NCBI GenBank assembly: GCA_035758925.1
Contig: DASTVV010000145.1
Location: forward strand, 1-64,000
DNA length: 64,000 nucleotides
Direction: 5' to 3'
Source of the DNA: DASPMP01 sp035758925
Lineage (GTDB): Bacteria; Gemmatimonadota; Gemmatimonadetes; Gemmatimonadales; Gemmatimonadaceae
Positions 8,696 to 17,706 of the stretch are shown in pieces (the stretch's first letter is position 1; each line of letters begins with the position of its first letter). The notes under the pieces are model-generated. The model saw only the letters and a program-made list of their open reading frames with translations. It did no database searches and had not been told where the DNA came from. Made by a program: the position numbers and the translations under genes.

Positions 8696-9565
8696 ATGTC
8701 GACTGAAATGACGCCTGCCGCGCGACGATTTCGAGCTTCGGATCAGGAACAGCGCGTGGGTGGCCTGGGGCCCGACACGCGCGGGCGCCTTCACGTCCTT
8801 TGGGACTTTCTCTTCTCCATCGTCCGTGGCATCGGAGCGGTCGCGCAGAACTTCTACGCCACGTTCGGGATTTTTCTGGTCGGCGGAGGCCTCATTGCCG
8901 TACTGGGCACGTACGCCTTCGCCAGGTTCGCCGGACACGTCCGCAGCGGATCCACCCAGGCGTTCGACACGTTTGTGTTGGAGCAGATTGCCTGGCTGCG
9001 CGAGCCGTGGCTGGACCGTGTGATGCTCGAGATCACCTTTCTCGGAACAGGAACGGTCGTGATCATGATCGTGGCCATCAGCGGCATGTTCCTGTGGCTC
9101 ACGAATCACAAGTATTCAGCCACACTCCTGGTCTTCACGACAGTCGGTGGAATACTGCTCAACAATCTCCTCAAGGTCGGCTTTGGTCGTCCGCGACCCA
9201 CGGTGGTCGAGTGGGGCACCACTGTAGTGAGCTGGTCGTTTCCGTCCGGACACGCCATGAGCGCAACAGTCGTTTATGGCACGGTCGCGTACCTCGCTGC
9301 CCGACTCCAGCGCCGGTACCGTGACCGCGTCCTCACGCTGATTCTCGCGGCAGTGCTCATTGTGCTGATCAGCGTTTCGCGTCTGTATCTGGGCGTGCAC
9401 TATCCGTCGGACGTCATCGCGGGGGTGATCATCGGCCTCGCCTGGGCAGGGTTCTGCATGGCCACCCTGGAGGCCATCCAGCTCTACGCGCGTAACCGAG
9501 CGCCGCGCGTGCTCGTCAACGAGGAGCCCCCCAACCCGCCGCTTGCGTCCGCGGACGTGGGCTGA
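8696..9565 (+). CDS. PAP2 superfamily membrane phosphatase
   Basis: 289 aa, five to six membrane segments. All three phosphatase signatures are present: KVGFGRPRP, SFPSGHAMS and SRLYLGVHYPSD. Relatives dephosphorylate undecaprenyl pyrophosphate or phosphatidylglycerol/phosphatidic acid on the outer face of the membrane, so a role in lipid-carrier recycling is plausible. The open frame extends back to 8615, but that stretch lies inside the tRNA gene; I therefore start at the ATG at 8696, with ATG 8708 as an alternative. The C-terminal tail is short and proline-rich. Confidence 0.9.
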   Translation: MSTEMTPAARRFRASDQEQRVGGLGPDTRGRLHVLWDFLFSIVRGIGAVAQNFYATFGIFLVGGGLIAVLGTYAFARFAGHVRSGSTQAFDTFVLEQIAWLREPWLDRVMLEITFLGTGTVVIMIVAISGMFLWLTNHKYSATLLVFTTVGGILLNNLLKVGFGRPRPTVVEWGTTVVSWSFPSGHAMSATVVYGTVAYLAARLQRRYRDRVLTLILAAVLIVLISVSRLYLGVHYPSDVIAGVIIGLAWAGFCMATLEAIQLYARNRAPRVLVNEEPPNPPLASADVG

Positions 9566-9598
9566 AACTATCGTCCTATCTCTCCAGGAGATCACGCG

Positions 9599-10270
9599 AT
9601 GCGCCCTCGCCGTATGCTGCTGTCGATCGCTGCCCTCGCCGCGCTCACGGCCAGCTGTCGGTTGCTTCGGCCGGTAAATCCAAATGCGCAGCATGCGGAG
9701 CCGGAAGTCAAACAGGAATTGCCCATCGACTCCGCCGCTGCCTCGGCCAGCTCGCCGAGCCAACCCGTAGAACTGAGCCCAGAACAGCAGTCGGCCCTCG
9801 TCAGGGACGCGAGATTGAACGACGCGAAGATCAGCGCCGTCGTGCTCGCGGCGAACAACACGGACATCAGCTATGCGCGGCTCGTACCGACGCGCGCCAG
9901 CCGCGCGGACGTCAAGGAGTTTGCGCAACGAATGCTCACGGATCACATCGGCGTCAACGCGCTGCTCACGGAGCTGCTCAAAAAGCTCGACGTCACGCCG
10001 GAAGACACGCCGATGAGTCTGGATCTCCGCGACGAATCGGCCGAGCGGCGCGACCTGATGCGCGAGCTGACTGGATATCCGTTCGACTCCACGTACATCG
10101 AGAACGAGGTGTCGTACCACCGGAAGTTCCTCTACGCCATCGACAACACACTCCAGCCCAAGGCTCGGAACGACGAGCTGCAGATGTTGCTCACGAACAT
10201 CCGTCCAGCCGTCGCGGCGCACCTTGCCCATGCGGAGCAGGTACGGGCGAACGTGTTGACGAAGAGATGA
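9599..10270 (+). CDS. DUF4142-domain lipoprotein
   Basis: 223 aa. A signal peptide with lipobox (LTASC, Cys near residue 20) is followed by a low-complexity linker and a helical DUF4142 domain (from about residue 70, starting at LVRDARLNDAKISAVVLAANN and ending with AHLAHAEQV). DUF4142 is a ferritin-like helical bundle of unproven function, common in exported proteins of soil bacteria. CAGGAG lies 8 nt before the ATG and supports this start. A short copper-binding-like reading frame follows 19 nt downstream. Confidence 0.85.
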   Translation: MRPRRMLLSIAALAALTASCRLLRPVNPNAQHAEPEVKQELPIDSAAASASSPSQPVELSPEQQSALVRDARLNDAKISAVVLAANNTDISYARLVPTRASRADVKEFAQRMLTDHIGVNALLTELLKKLDVTPEDTPMSLDLRDESAERRDLMRELTGYPFDSTYIENEVSYHRKFLYAIDNTLQPKARNDELQMLLTNIRPAVAAHLAHAEQVRANVLTKR

Positions 10271-10289
10271 TGCGTCCGGTGCGCCTGAT

Positions 10290-10493
10290 GTGATCGAGGT
10301 CACAGTCGGCGACACCGTAAGGTGGCTCAACCAGGATCCGCTGAGACACACGACGACGTCGGACACGTCGGTATGGAGCTCGAGCGAGCTGTCGCGGGGT
10401 GAACAGTTCGCTTTTGTCGCGGGAAAGCCTGGCCGCTATGGTTACCACTGCTCGGCGCACCCCGTGATGCGCGGAACGCTACTCGTGCGGTAG
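10290..10493 (+). CDS. N-terminally incomplete cupredoxin (plastocyanin/azurin-like) domain, possible pseudogene
   Basis: 67 aa from a GTG. The type-1 copper site is recognisable: first His in LRHTTTSD, then Cys, His and Met in YHCSAHPVM; the fold motif EVTVGDTVRW precedes it. The first beta strand and any export signal expected of a plastocyanin are missing: the frame closes at a TGA (10257-10259) and the only usable start is GTG 10290. A functional protein would need secretion, so this is either a truncated remnant or a domain separated by a frameshift from the preceding DUF4142 lipoprotein, which is in another frame. Confidence 0.5.
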   Translation: MIEVTVGDTVRWLNQDPLRHTTTSDTSVWSSSELSRGEQFAFVAGKPGRYGYHCSAHPVMRGTLLVR

Positions 10494-10576
10494 AGTTGCT
10501 CCACTTGTCGCTCGTGCACAACAGCAGTCACAGGTTTGCAATTTCAGCGGAATTTCGGCAATTTTGATCTTCGATT

Positions 10577-10607
10577 CGTGCATTTGTTGCACGTTTCTCA
10601 GTACACT
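10577..10607 (+). promoter_or_regulatory. Candidate promoter/operator region of the type III glutamine synthetase
   Basis: A 6-bp inverted repeat CGTGCA (10577-10582) / TGCACG (10588-10593) lies just upstream of a -10-like TACACT (10602-10607), 23 nt before the ATG. No convincing -35 is visible. The dyad could bind a nitrogen regulator; this is inference. Confidence 0.35.
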
Positions 10608-10630
10608 CTCCTCCGCCGAGGCCGTTTGAA

Positions 10631-12856
10631 ATGCCGCCGAAAACCACCCAAAACCGCAAAGCCGTAACTCGCGAGCTTACGAGCCGCACCCCAAAAACGC
10701 CACCAGCCATCATGCAGAACGGACAGCCCGCCACGAAGGTCTCCGATTTCTTCGGAATCAACACCTTCGGCGTGCGACAGATGAGGGATAAGCTGCCGCG
10801 CGAGGCTTATCAGAAGATTCTCGCGGCCGTGCGGCAGGGGAAAAAGCTCGACATCGACGTTGCGGCGCGCGTGTCACAGGTGATCAAGGAGTGGGCGATC
10901 GGCCGCGGCGCCACGCACTTTACACACTGGTTCCAGCCGCAGACCGGCCTCACCGCGGAAAAGCACGATGCGTTTCTTTCATTCGACGACGGCCAGCCGA
11001 TGGAGGCGTTCAGCGCTTCACAGCTGGTGCAGGGCGAGCCTGACGCGTCGAGCTTCCCGTCGGGTGGACTGCGCGCCACCTGGGAAGCGCGCGGCTACAC
11101 CGCCTGGAATCCTGCGAGCCCCGTATTCCTGGCGGAGTGGGCCGGCGTCAAGACGCTGTGCATTCCCACGGTCTTCGTTGGGTACAACGGCGAGGCACTC
11201 GACGAGCTCACGCCGCTGCTCCGCAGCTCCGACGCGCTGAGCGCCAAGGCAATCGAGCTGCTCGAGTTGCTCGGTGACCGGGGCGTGTACCGCGTCTTTA
11301 CGACGCTCGGTCCGGAACAGGAGTACTTTCTGATCGATCGCGCGTACTATGCGCTGCGCCCCGACCTCGTCATGTCCGGACGTACGCTCGTGGGCGCGCC
11401 GCCACCGCGCGGTCAGCAGCTCGAGGACCACTATTTCGGTGGCATCCCCGAGAGGATCCAGGCCTGCATCGCCGAAGTCGAGAATGAGTTGTACAAGCTG
11501 GGTGTGCCCATCGTCACTCGGCATAATGAAGTGGCTCCGAGCCAGTTCGAGATGGCGCCGCGTTTCGAGGAAACCGACGTCGCCGTCGATCACAACCAGC
11601 TCGTGATGGCGACCCTGCGGCGCGTCGCGCTGCGCCACGACCTCCAGGCATTGCTCCACGAGAAGCCGTTCGCCGGCATCAACGGCTCTGGAAAGCACTG
11701 CAACTGGTCGATGTCCATCGCGGCGGATGACCACGAGCTGGATGGCGTGAACCTCCTGAAGCCCGGCCAGACGCCACATCAGAATGTCCGCTTCCTGCTC
11801 TTCCTCGCGGCCGTGCTGAAGGGCGTGCACAAGCACGCGGGCATGCTGCGCGCCGGCATTGGAACGTCGGGTAACGAACATCGCCTGGGCGCCAACGAGG
11901 CGCCGCCGGCGATCATCTCCGTGTTCATGGGCGACATGCTCACCGACATGATCGACGCGATCGTGCACGATAAGGAGAACGTGAGCGCCGAAGAGGAGAT
12001 GATGAAGCTCGGCGTCGCCCGCATTCCGGAAATCAGACGCGACACGACAGACCGCAATCGTACGTCTCCGTTCGCGTTCACCGGCGCCAAATTCGAGTTC
12101 CGCGCCGTGGGATCCTCGCAGTCGATCGCGTTCCCGGTCGCGCTGGTCAACGCGGCGGTCGCCGAAGCGATCGGCGAGCTCACCGCCGAATTGCGCGCCG
12201 AGTTGACGAAGACGCCCAAGACCGACGACGCTGTGCTCAAGGTCGTGCGCCGGGCGTTCAAGGAGACCGCGCCGGTGCGGTTCGAGGGCAACAACTACTC
12301 GGATGCGTGGGTGAAGGAGGCCGCGAAGCGCGGCCTGCTGAACTTGCGCCGCACGCCGGAAGCGCTCGCGCAGCTCGTCACGAAGACGACCAGCAAGTGC
12401 CTCGTTGGCCTGGGCATCCTCACGGAGGCCGAGCTCGAGTCTCGCTATCACGTGCGCCTTGAGCGCTACATCAAGGACATGTTCATCGAGCTGCACACGC
12501 TGCGCGAGATGATCGATACGCTCGTGCTGCCGGCGGCCTTCACGTATTCGGGGTCGTTGCTCGAAGCTGCCGCACAGGCCAAGAGCGCCCGCGTGACCGT
12601 GGTGCCGCAGGTGGAAGCCGCGACGCATGTCGGCAAACTCATCAAGGAGCTTCAGAAGCAGCGTGCGGCGCTGGAGAAGGTCATCACGAAAGCCGAGTCG
12701 TTGCACGACAAGCCCGTGGAAGCCGCGGAGTACCTCACGCACCAGGGTGCGGACACCATGGCGGGTGTGCGTGCGGCGGCAGACGCGCTCGAGTTGATCG
12801 TGGACGACGATTGCTGGCCGCTTCCCAAGTATCGGGAGATGCTGTTCCCGGTCTAA
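10631..12856 (+). CDS. glnN: Glutamine synthetase type III (GlnN)
   Basis: 741 aa, the length expected for GSIII (about 700-730) and far longer than type I. The GSIII N-terminal signature FGINTFGVRQMRDKLP starts near residue 43. The catalytic region shows the ATP/glutamate-site blocks EQEYFLID, VTRHNEVAPSQFE and INGSGKHCNWS, and the C-terminus has the GSIII-specific helical extension (ELQKQRAALEKVITKAESLHD). It makes glutamine from glutamate, ammonia and ATP in the cytosol. The ATG at 10631 was taken; the first 27 residues are basic and poorly conserved in look, so ATG 10712 is an alternative. Paired hairpins follow. A GSI gene is only 2 kb downstream. Confidence 0.95.
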   Translation: MPPKTTQNRKAVTRELTSRTPKTPPAIMQNGQPATKVSDFFGINTFGVRQMRDKLPREAYQKILAAVRQGKKLDIDVAARVSQVIKEWAIGRGATHFTHWFQPQTGLTAEKHDAFLSFDDGQPMEAFSASQLVQGEPDASSFPSGGLRATWEARGYTAWNPASPVFLAEWAGVKTLCIPTVFVGYNGEALDELTPLLRSSDALSAKAIELLELLGDRGVYRVFTTLGPEQEYFLIDRAYYALRPDLVMSGRTLVGAPPPRGQQLEDHYFGGIPERIQACIAEVENELYKLGVPIVTRHNEVAPSQFEMAPRFEETDVAVDHNQLVMATLRRVALRHDLQALLHEKPFAGINGSGKHCNWSMSIAADDHELDGVNLLKPGQTPHQNVRFLLFLAAVLKGVHKHAGMLRAGIGTSGNEHRLGANEAPPAIISVFMGDMLTDMIDAIVHDKENVSAEEEMMKLGVARIPEIRRDTTDRNRTSPFAFTGAKFEFRAVGSSQSIAFPVALVNAAVAEAIGELTAELRAELTKTPKTDDAVLKVVRRAFKETAPVRFEGNNYSDAWVKEAAKRGLLNLRRTPEALAQLVTKTTSKCLVGLGILTEAELESRYHVRLERYIKDMFIELHTLREMIDTLVLPAAFTYSGSLLEAAAQAKSARVTVVPQVEAATHVGKLIKELQKQRAALEKVITKAESLHDKPVEAAEYLTHQGADTMAGVRAAADALELIVDDDCWPLPKYREMLFPV

Positions 12857-12890
12857 AGTCGTCTGGCGAGTCTGTATACAAACGGGTAGC

Positions 12891-12953
12891 TTCGGCGTAT
12901 CGCCGAAACAGCTCGGCGTAGCACCTCCAGGTGCTCGCCGAGCTTTCCCTTTT
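12891..12953 (+). terminator. Tandem hairpins, the second a strong rho-independent terminator, between glnN and the lipoprotein gene
   Basis: Hairpin 1: TTCGGCG-TAT-CGCCGAA (12891-12907). Hairpin 2: AGCTCGGCG (12910-12918) plus AGCACCT pairs with AGGTGCT plus CGCCGAGCT (ending 12944), followed by TTCCCTTTT. The Shine-Dalgarno of the next gene starts immediately after. Confidence 0.8.
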
Positions 12954-12966
12954 GTGGAGATGTTGT

Positions 12967-14943
12967 ATGCGCCGGTCCGTTGTCCGCAGGCTCGCTGTAG
13001 CTGCCTTGACCGTAGCCGCTCTCGGCGGGTGTTCTTCCTCAACGGAGAACAAGGAGCCCAAGGTCACGCTCACGACGTCGGGCGCGGTGTCCGTGGCGCA
13101 GGGCGGGAACGCGACGGTTATCGTGTTCATCGAGCGGCAGAACTTCGACAAAACGGTATCACTGTCGGTCGAAGGGGCACCGCAGGGCATCACGGTGCTG
13201 ATGAGTCCCACTCAGGCGGGCACCAACGTCACCAGTGGAACGCTCTTTATCTCCGCGACCGGGAACGCGGATCCGGGTGCCGTGACCCTCACGGTAAAGG
13301 CGACCGCTGACGGCATCCCCGATCAGACCATTACGGTGAACGTGACGGTCACGGTCACGGGCAACTTTTCGCTTGGTTTAGTTTCTTCGAACGTGACCGT
13401 CGCACAGGGCGGCGGTGGAGTCGTCACCGTCCTGATTCCACGGACCGGCAGCAACGCAGGCAACGTGTCTCTTGCCGCCACTGGTTTGCCAGCAGGGATT
13501 ACGGCGACCTTTTCGGCGTCGCCAACGACCGCGGCATCCGCGTCCATGACGCTCAGCGCTACGACCGGTGTGGCGCCCGGTACGTACAGCGTCACGATCA
13601 CGGGAACCTCACCCGGTCTTTCGAATCAGCCGACCACGCTGTCGGTCGTCGTCATCCCGGCGCCCGCAACCGCGAACGTGTCGATTGCGTTCTGCGCCGA
13701 CGACTTGCCCGTCTGGTTTGCCTACCAGAACGAAGGATTCCCCTGGCAGCAGGTGAGCGCGGCTGGCGCGACGTTCGCGTTCGCCGCCACTCAGAAGGTT
13801 GGTGTGGCATTCGCGTTCTCGGTCGGCCCGAACACGCAGACCGACATCTTTTATCTCGGTCGGGCAGAGCTCAGTGCCTTCAACGATCGTGATTGCTCCG
13901 GACCGAAGTCTTTCACGGGAACCGTCGGCGGTCTCTCGACAGGACAATCGGCTCGTGTCGTGATGGGAGTGACGGCAGCGAGCGCGAGCTCGTTCACACC
14001 CACCTTCACCTTGAGTGCTGTGAACGCCCGGGCCCTCGATCTCGTGGCCACCCGCGGCACGGTCACCTCCACTGCGAACGGCGATTTCCTCACGCCCGAT
14101 CGGATGATCATTCGCCGCGGCCTCAATCTCGCTTCGGGCTCTGCGATACCAGCGTTGGACTTTGCCGTCGCCGAAGCCTTCGCCCCGGCCGTCAACAACC
14201 TGACGATCTCCGGGCTGGAGACTGCAGATGAGGTCTTTTTGACGAACACTCTGTGGACCGGCACATCCACCTTCGGGCTGGCGCACTCCGCGGAGCTGCC
14301 GAGCTCCGGCCCGGTATCGCTCAACTCTGCGCCCTCGGCGCAGCTGCAGGCCGGCGACCTGCACGAGTTGTCCATCGAAGCCTCCCAGTCCTCCCAGTCA
14401 CTCGTGGTCGGACGGCAGTACGTCGAGTATTTCGGTGCTCCGACGGATCGGTCGGCTCCGATGGGACCGCAGCTCAGCGTTCCGTTGGTCACGAGCGCGT
14501 CATCGGTGCCGTACTCGCGCATGCGGGGACAGCTCGCGTCGCAGCCCGAGTACAACACGTCGGTGGAGTTCGGCTTCCTTCAGGACGGCCCGTCCGGCGG
14601 CGACCGGGTCGTGCTCCTCGGCGCCAGTGCCGCATTCCTGGGCGGCACGCCCACTACGTGGGATGTAACCATTCCTGATTTCGGCGGAGTCTCGGGGCTG
14701 AACAACGCCTGGATGCTCGCGCCGAACCTGACGACGATCTACTTCGCCCAGGCGAACTCGGGCCGGACGGATCTGCTGTTCGGCGCGCTTCCGGCACAGG
14801 GAGACGTCGTGCGGATCGCGTTCCGAGTGGCGCTGACCAACACGATCCAGATGGCCCGGATGCGCAGCCTCGTGAAGCCGACGCGCGCGTCCGGGCGAAA
14901 GCTGCCCCGATTCGTCGAGCTGCCTCAATACTTGAGGAGGTAG
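12967..14943 (+). CDS. Exported lipoprotein with two Ig-like repeats
   Basis: 658 aa. The lipobox ALGGC (Cys near residue 22) predicts a lipid-anchored surface or periplasmic protein. Two tandem beta-sandwich repeats of about 95 residues each follow, both opening with a V-SVAQGG / VTVAQGG motif and containing GLPAGIT / GAPQGIT, typical of bacterial Ig-like/putative-Ig modules. The remaining 430 residues are rich in Ser, Thr and Ala and unrecognised. The ATG at 12967 is preceded by GGAG at 8 nt. The last 19 nt overlap the convergent glutamine synthetase gene. Function unknown; adhesion or envelope structure is possible. Confidence 0.75.
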   Translation: MRRSVVRRLAVAALTVAALGGCSSSTENKEPKVTLTTSGAVSVAQGGNATVIVFIERQNFDKTVSLSVEGAPQGITVLMSPTQAGTNVTSGTLFISATGNADPGAVTLTVKATADGIPDQTITVNVTVTVTGNFSLGLVSSNVTVAQGGGGVVTVLIPRTGSNAGNVSLAATGLPAGITATFSASPTTAASASMTLSATTGVAPGTYSVTITGTSPGLSNQPTTLSVVVIPAPATANVSIAFCADDLPVWFAYQNEGFPWQQVSAAGATFAFAATQKVGVAFAFSVGPNTQTDIFYLGRAELSAFNDRDCSGPKSFTGTVGGLSTGQSARVVMGVTAASASSFTPTFTLSAVNARALDLVATRGTVTSTANGDFLTPDRMIIRRGLNLASGSAIPALDFAVAEAFAPAVNNLTISGLETADEVFLTNTLWTGTSTFGLAHSAELPSSGPVSLNSAPSAQLQAGDLHELSIEASQSSQSLVVGRQYVEYFGAPTDRSAPMGPQLSVPLVTSASSVPYSRMRGQLASQPEYNTSVEFGFLQDGPSGGDRVVLLGASAAFLGGTPTTWDVTIPDFGGVSGLNNAWMLAPNLTTIYFAQANSGRTDLLFGALPAQGDVVRIAFRVALTNTIQMARMRSLVKPTRASGRKLPRFVELPQYLRR

Positions 14944-16349
14944 TTCTCCAGCTCCCAGCGCGTCACCTGGGTGATGGCCTCGCGCCACTCCTGGCGCTTC
15001 GCCTCGATGAAGTGTCGCGTGACGTGCTCGCCGAGGGCATCCGTGATCACGGTGTCCTTCTCGAGCTCGTCAAGCGCTTCGTTGAGGTCGTGCGGGAGAT
15101 CGTCGATGCGAAGTCGCCGACGCTCGCGGTGGCTCATTTCCCAGATGTTCTCGTTCACGGGCTCGCGCCAATCGGCGCTGCTCGCGACTCCATCCAGGCC
15201 TGCAGCGAGCATCACGGTGAGCGCGAGGTACGGATTGGCCGAAGGATCGGGACTGCGCAGCTCCACTCGGGTGCCATGACCGCGCCGTTCCGGTACACGG
15301 ATGAGCGGTGAGCGATTCCTCATCGACCACGCGACGTTGACGGGCGCCTCGAATCCCGGTACGAGCCGCTTGTAGGAGTTCACCAGCGGGTTGGTGATTG
15401 CGCACATGCCCCGCGCGTGCTGTAACAGGCCGCCGACGTAGTGCAGTGCCGTCCTGGAGAGCTCCCAATTCGCCTGCTTGTCCCAGAACGCGTGGTCCTT
15501 GCCGCGGAACAGCGACTGGTGCGTGTGCATGCCGCTGCCATTCTGCCCGTAAATGGGCTTGGGCATGAACGACGCGATGAGGCCGAACTGGTGCGCGACG
15601 TGCTTCACCACGAAGCGGAACGTCGCGATGTTGTCCGCCGTGCGCAGCGCGTCGGCGTACCGGAAATCGATCTCGTGCTGCGCGTGCGCGACCTCGTGAT
15701 GCGATGCTTCCACCTCGAAGCCCATCTGTTCGAGAACGTCCACCATGGCGCGTCGCGCGTCTTCACCAAGATCCGCCGGCGCGAGGTCGAAGTAGCTGCC
15801 CACATCGTGCGTGGCCGTGCTCGCGCTTCCGTCCGGGTTGGGGCGAAACAGAAAGAACTCCGCCTCCATTCCCGCGTTCATCGAAAAACCCATCTCGGCC
15901 GCGCGCGCGATCGTGCGCTTCAGTACGCCCCTGGGATCGCCGGGAAACGGACTTCCGTTCGGCAGGTTGATGTCGCAAATGACGCGGGCCACCCGCGCGT
16001 CCTGAGGCCCCCACGGAAAGATCCGGAACGTCGAGAGATCTGGCGCCAGCAGCATGTCCGACTCCTCGATGCGGACAAAACCCTCGATGGATGAGCCATC
16101 GAACATGATGTCGCCGGCCAGAGCCTTCTCGAACTGCGAGGCGGGAATCTCGACATTCTTGTTGACACCGAGGATGTCGGTGAACTGCAGCCGCATGGAC
16201 CTGACATTGAGCTTGCGGGCAAGCTCGAGAATGTCTTTCGCGGACGCGCCGTGGACGTCAGGAGTGAGGGATCTGGATGACACTGTGTGCTGCGCGAGGG
16301 GGGGTAGGGTGGGGCGAAGTGGAGCGAGAAAGTAGCCCGTTTCAGGCAC
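14925..16349 (-). CDS. glnA: Glutamine synthetase type I, alpha subclass
   Basis: 474 aa. Classic GSI blocks: RLQFTDILGVNKNVEIP, FDGSSIEGF, MEAEFFLF, NGSGMHTHQSL and NRSPLIRVPE. The region that carries the adenylylated Tyr in proteobacterial GSI-beta reads NIWEMSHRERRRLRIDDLP, as in GSI-alpha of Bacillus and relatives, so adenylylation control is not expected; feedback inhibition is more likely. The first in-frame start with a ribosome site is GTG 16349 (GAGGGAG 5 nt upstream); GTG 16283 would give a more typical N-terminus. The 3' end overlaps the convergent lipoprotein gene by 19 nt. Confidence 0.95.
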   Translation of the reverse strand: MPETGYFLAPLRPTLPPLAQHTVSSRSLTPDVHGASAKDILELARKLNVRSMRLQFTDILGVNKNVEIPASQFEKALAGDIMFDGSSIEGFVRIEESDMLLAPDLSTFRIFPWGPQDARVARVICDINLPNGSPFPGDPRGVLKRTIARAAEMGFSMNAGMEAEFFLFRPNPDGSASTATHDVGSYFDLAPADLGEDARRAMVDVLEQMGFEVEASHHEVAHAQHEIDFRYADALRTADNIATFRFVVKHVAHQFGLIASFMPKPIYGQNGSGMHTHQSLFRGKDHAFWDKQANWELSRTALHYVGGLLQHARGMCAITNPLVNSYKRLVPGFEAPVNVAWSMRNRSPLIRVPERRGHGTRVELRSPDPSANPYLALTVMLAAGLDGVASSADWREPVNENIWEMSHRERRRLRIDDLPHDLNEALDELEKDTVITDALGEHVTRHFIEAKRQEWREAITQVTRWELENYLLKY

Positions 16350-16435
16350 TGCCGCTCCCTCGTCCCCTATCCCTCGAACTTTCTAGCATGCCACTTGCCC
16401 CCTCACAAAGGGAAGCGTCTCTGTTGGAGGAGTCA

Positions 16436-16879
16436 GTGAGAATCCAGGACGTCATGACCCGTGATCCGAAGTTCGTGACACCGGACACGCCGGCCAGGGA
16501 AGCCGCGAGAATCATGAGGGACTCGGACATCGGGATCGTGCCCGTCGTCGAGAGCGCCAGCTCGCGTCGCTTGCTGGGTGTGGTCACCGATCGCGACATC
16601 TGTCTTCGCGTGGTGAGCGAGGGGAAATCGCACGAGACACTGGTGTCCGATGTGATGAGCAAGGCGGAGCTGGCCACCTGCCGCCCGGACAACGACATCG
16701 AAGAGGCGATGGACACGATGGCGTCCGAGCAGGTGCGGCGGATCCCGATCGTCGACGAGCGCGGCTCGCTGGTGGGCATCGTCGCGCAGGCCGACGTGGC
16801 CCGCAAGTCGAGTGATAACAGCAAGACGGCCCAAACCGTCGAGAGTATCTCGAAGCCCGGCGGTCTGCACAGCCGGTGA
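16436..16879 (+). CDS. CBS-domain-pair protein
   Basis: 147 aa, two CBS motifs: VRIQDVMTRDPKFVTPD...IGIVPVVE..LLGVVTDRDICLRVV, and LVSDVMSKAELATCRPD...VRRIPIVDERGSLVGIVAQADVA. Stand-alone CBS pairs bind adenine nucleotides and act as energy sensors. The GTG at 16436 follows a strong GGAGG (5 nt spacing), which decides the start over the upstream ATG at 16388. It diverges from glnA with 86 bp between the two starts, so co-regulation with nitrogen assimilation is possible. Confidence 0.9.
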   Translation: MRIQDVMTRDPKFVTPDTPAREAARIMRDSDIGIVPVVESASSRRLLGVVTDRDICLRVVSEGKSHETLVSDVMSKAELATCRPDNDIEEAMDTMASEQVRRIPIVDERGSLVGIVAQADVARKSSDNSKTAQTVESISKPGGLHSR

Positions 16880-16917
16880 CTGAGTGAGGACGTGGTCGCC
16901 GGCTAGATTTCTGGCCG

Positions 16918-17706
16918 ATGACCACGCCTTCACAAACCTCCGCGCCGAGCTCGGTGTGCCCCTCCTGTGGCACGCAGAGCTCGGGACGCTTCTGCGCGAA
17001 CTGCGGTGCGCCGCTGCAAGGCGCGGCGTGCGCCAACTGTCGTGCACCGCTCACCCCTGGAGCAAAGTTCTGCCATCGCTGCGGAAGCCCCGCCGGCGCC
17101 GCCACTGAACGGCCGTCGGTGCTGGGATCCAGCAACGCCTTGCCCTGGGCTGTTGCGGCGATCGCGCTGCTTGCCCTGGTGGCGCTGATCGCCGGCCAGC
17201 GATTCGGCCGAGCACGCGAGTCGCAGAACGAATCGGTTGCGACGGCGCCCCCGGCGGCTGGTGCGCGTGCTCCCGACATTTCGCAGTTGTCACCATCGGA
17301 GCGTGCCGAGCGACTCTACCACCGCATCATGGGTGCTGCCGAGCGCGGCCGTGTGGACAGCGTTCGCTTCTTCATGCCGATGGCACTGCAGGCGTACATG
17401 TCGCTCGACAGTCTCACGGTCGACCAGCGCTACGACCTCGGTCGCCTGGCGGAGGTGGCGGGCGACGCGCCGCTGGCGAGGGCCCAGGCCGACACGATTC
17501 TGCGTACGCAGCCGGAGCACCTGTTGGGGCTGGTTCTCGCGTCGCGCGCTGCGCGCCTGCGGGGCGATGATGCCAGCGCGCGCCGATATCTCGAGCGCCT
17601 CGCGCGCGCTGAACCGTCGGAGCGGCGCAAGCAGTTGCCCGAGTATCTCCTTCACCAGAACGACATCGAGATCGCGCTCGCGGAAATGCGGAGCAAAGAG
17701 CCCTGA
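16918..17706 (+). CDS. Membrane-anchored double zinc-ribbon protein
   Basis: 262 aa. Two zinc ribbons at the N-terminus: C14/C17/C26/C29 and C38/C41/C52/C55. One membrane helix follows at about residues 74-92 (LPWAVAAIALLALVALIAG), then a helical, TPR-like C-terminal domain of about 150 residues (ARAQADTILRTQPEHLLGL, ARRYLERLARAEPSE). The topology implies cytosolic zinc ribbons and a periplasmic repeat domain. A -10-like TAGATT (16904-16909) lies 8 nt before the ATG with no Shine-Dalgarno. The stop overlaps the mqnD start (TGATG), indicating coupling. Function unknown. Confidence 0.8.
   Translation: MTTPSQTSAPSSVCPSCGTQSSGRFCANCGAPLQGAACANCRAPLTPGAKFCHRCGSPAGAATERPSVLGSSNALPWAVAAIALLALVALIAGQRFGRARESQNESVATAPPAAGARAPDISQLSPSERAERLYHRIMGAAERGRVDSVRFFMPMALQAYMSLDSLTVDQRYDLGRLAEVAGDAPLARAQADTILRTQPEHLLGLVLASRAARLRGDDASARRYLERLARAEPSERRKQLPEYLLHQNDIEIALAEMRSKEP

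Noticed and set aside
11018..13042. 674-codon open frame antisense to glnN
   Set aside because: Mirror of the strongly GC3-biased glnN gene; composition rich in Arg, His and Asp with no domain, and no ribosome site.
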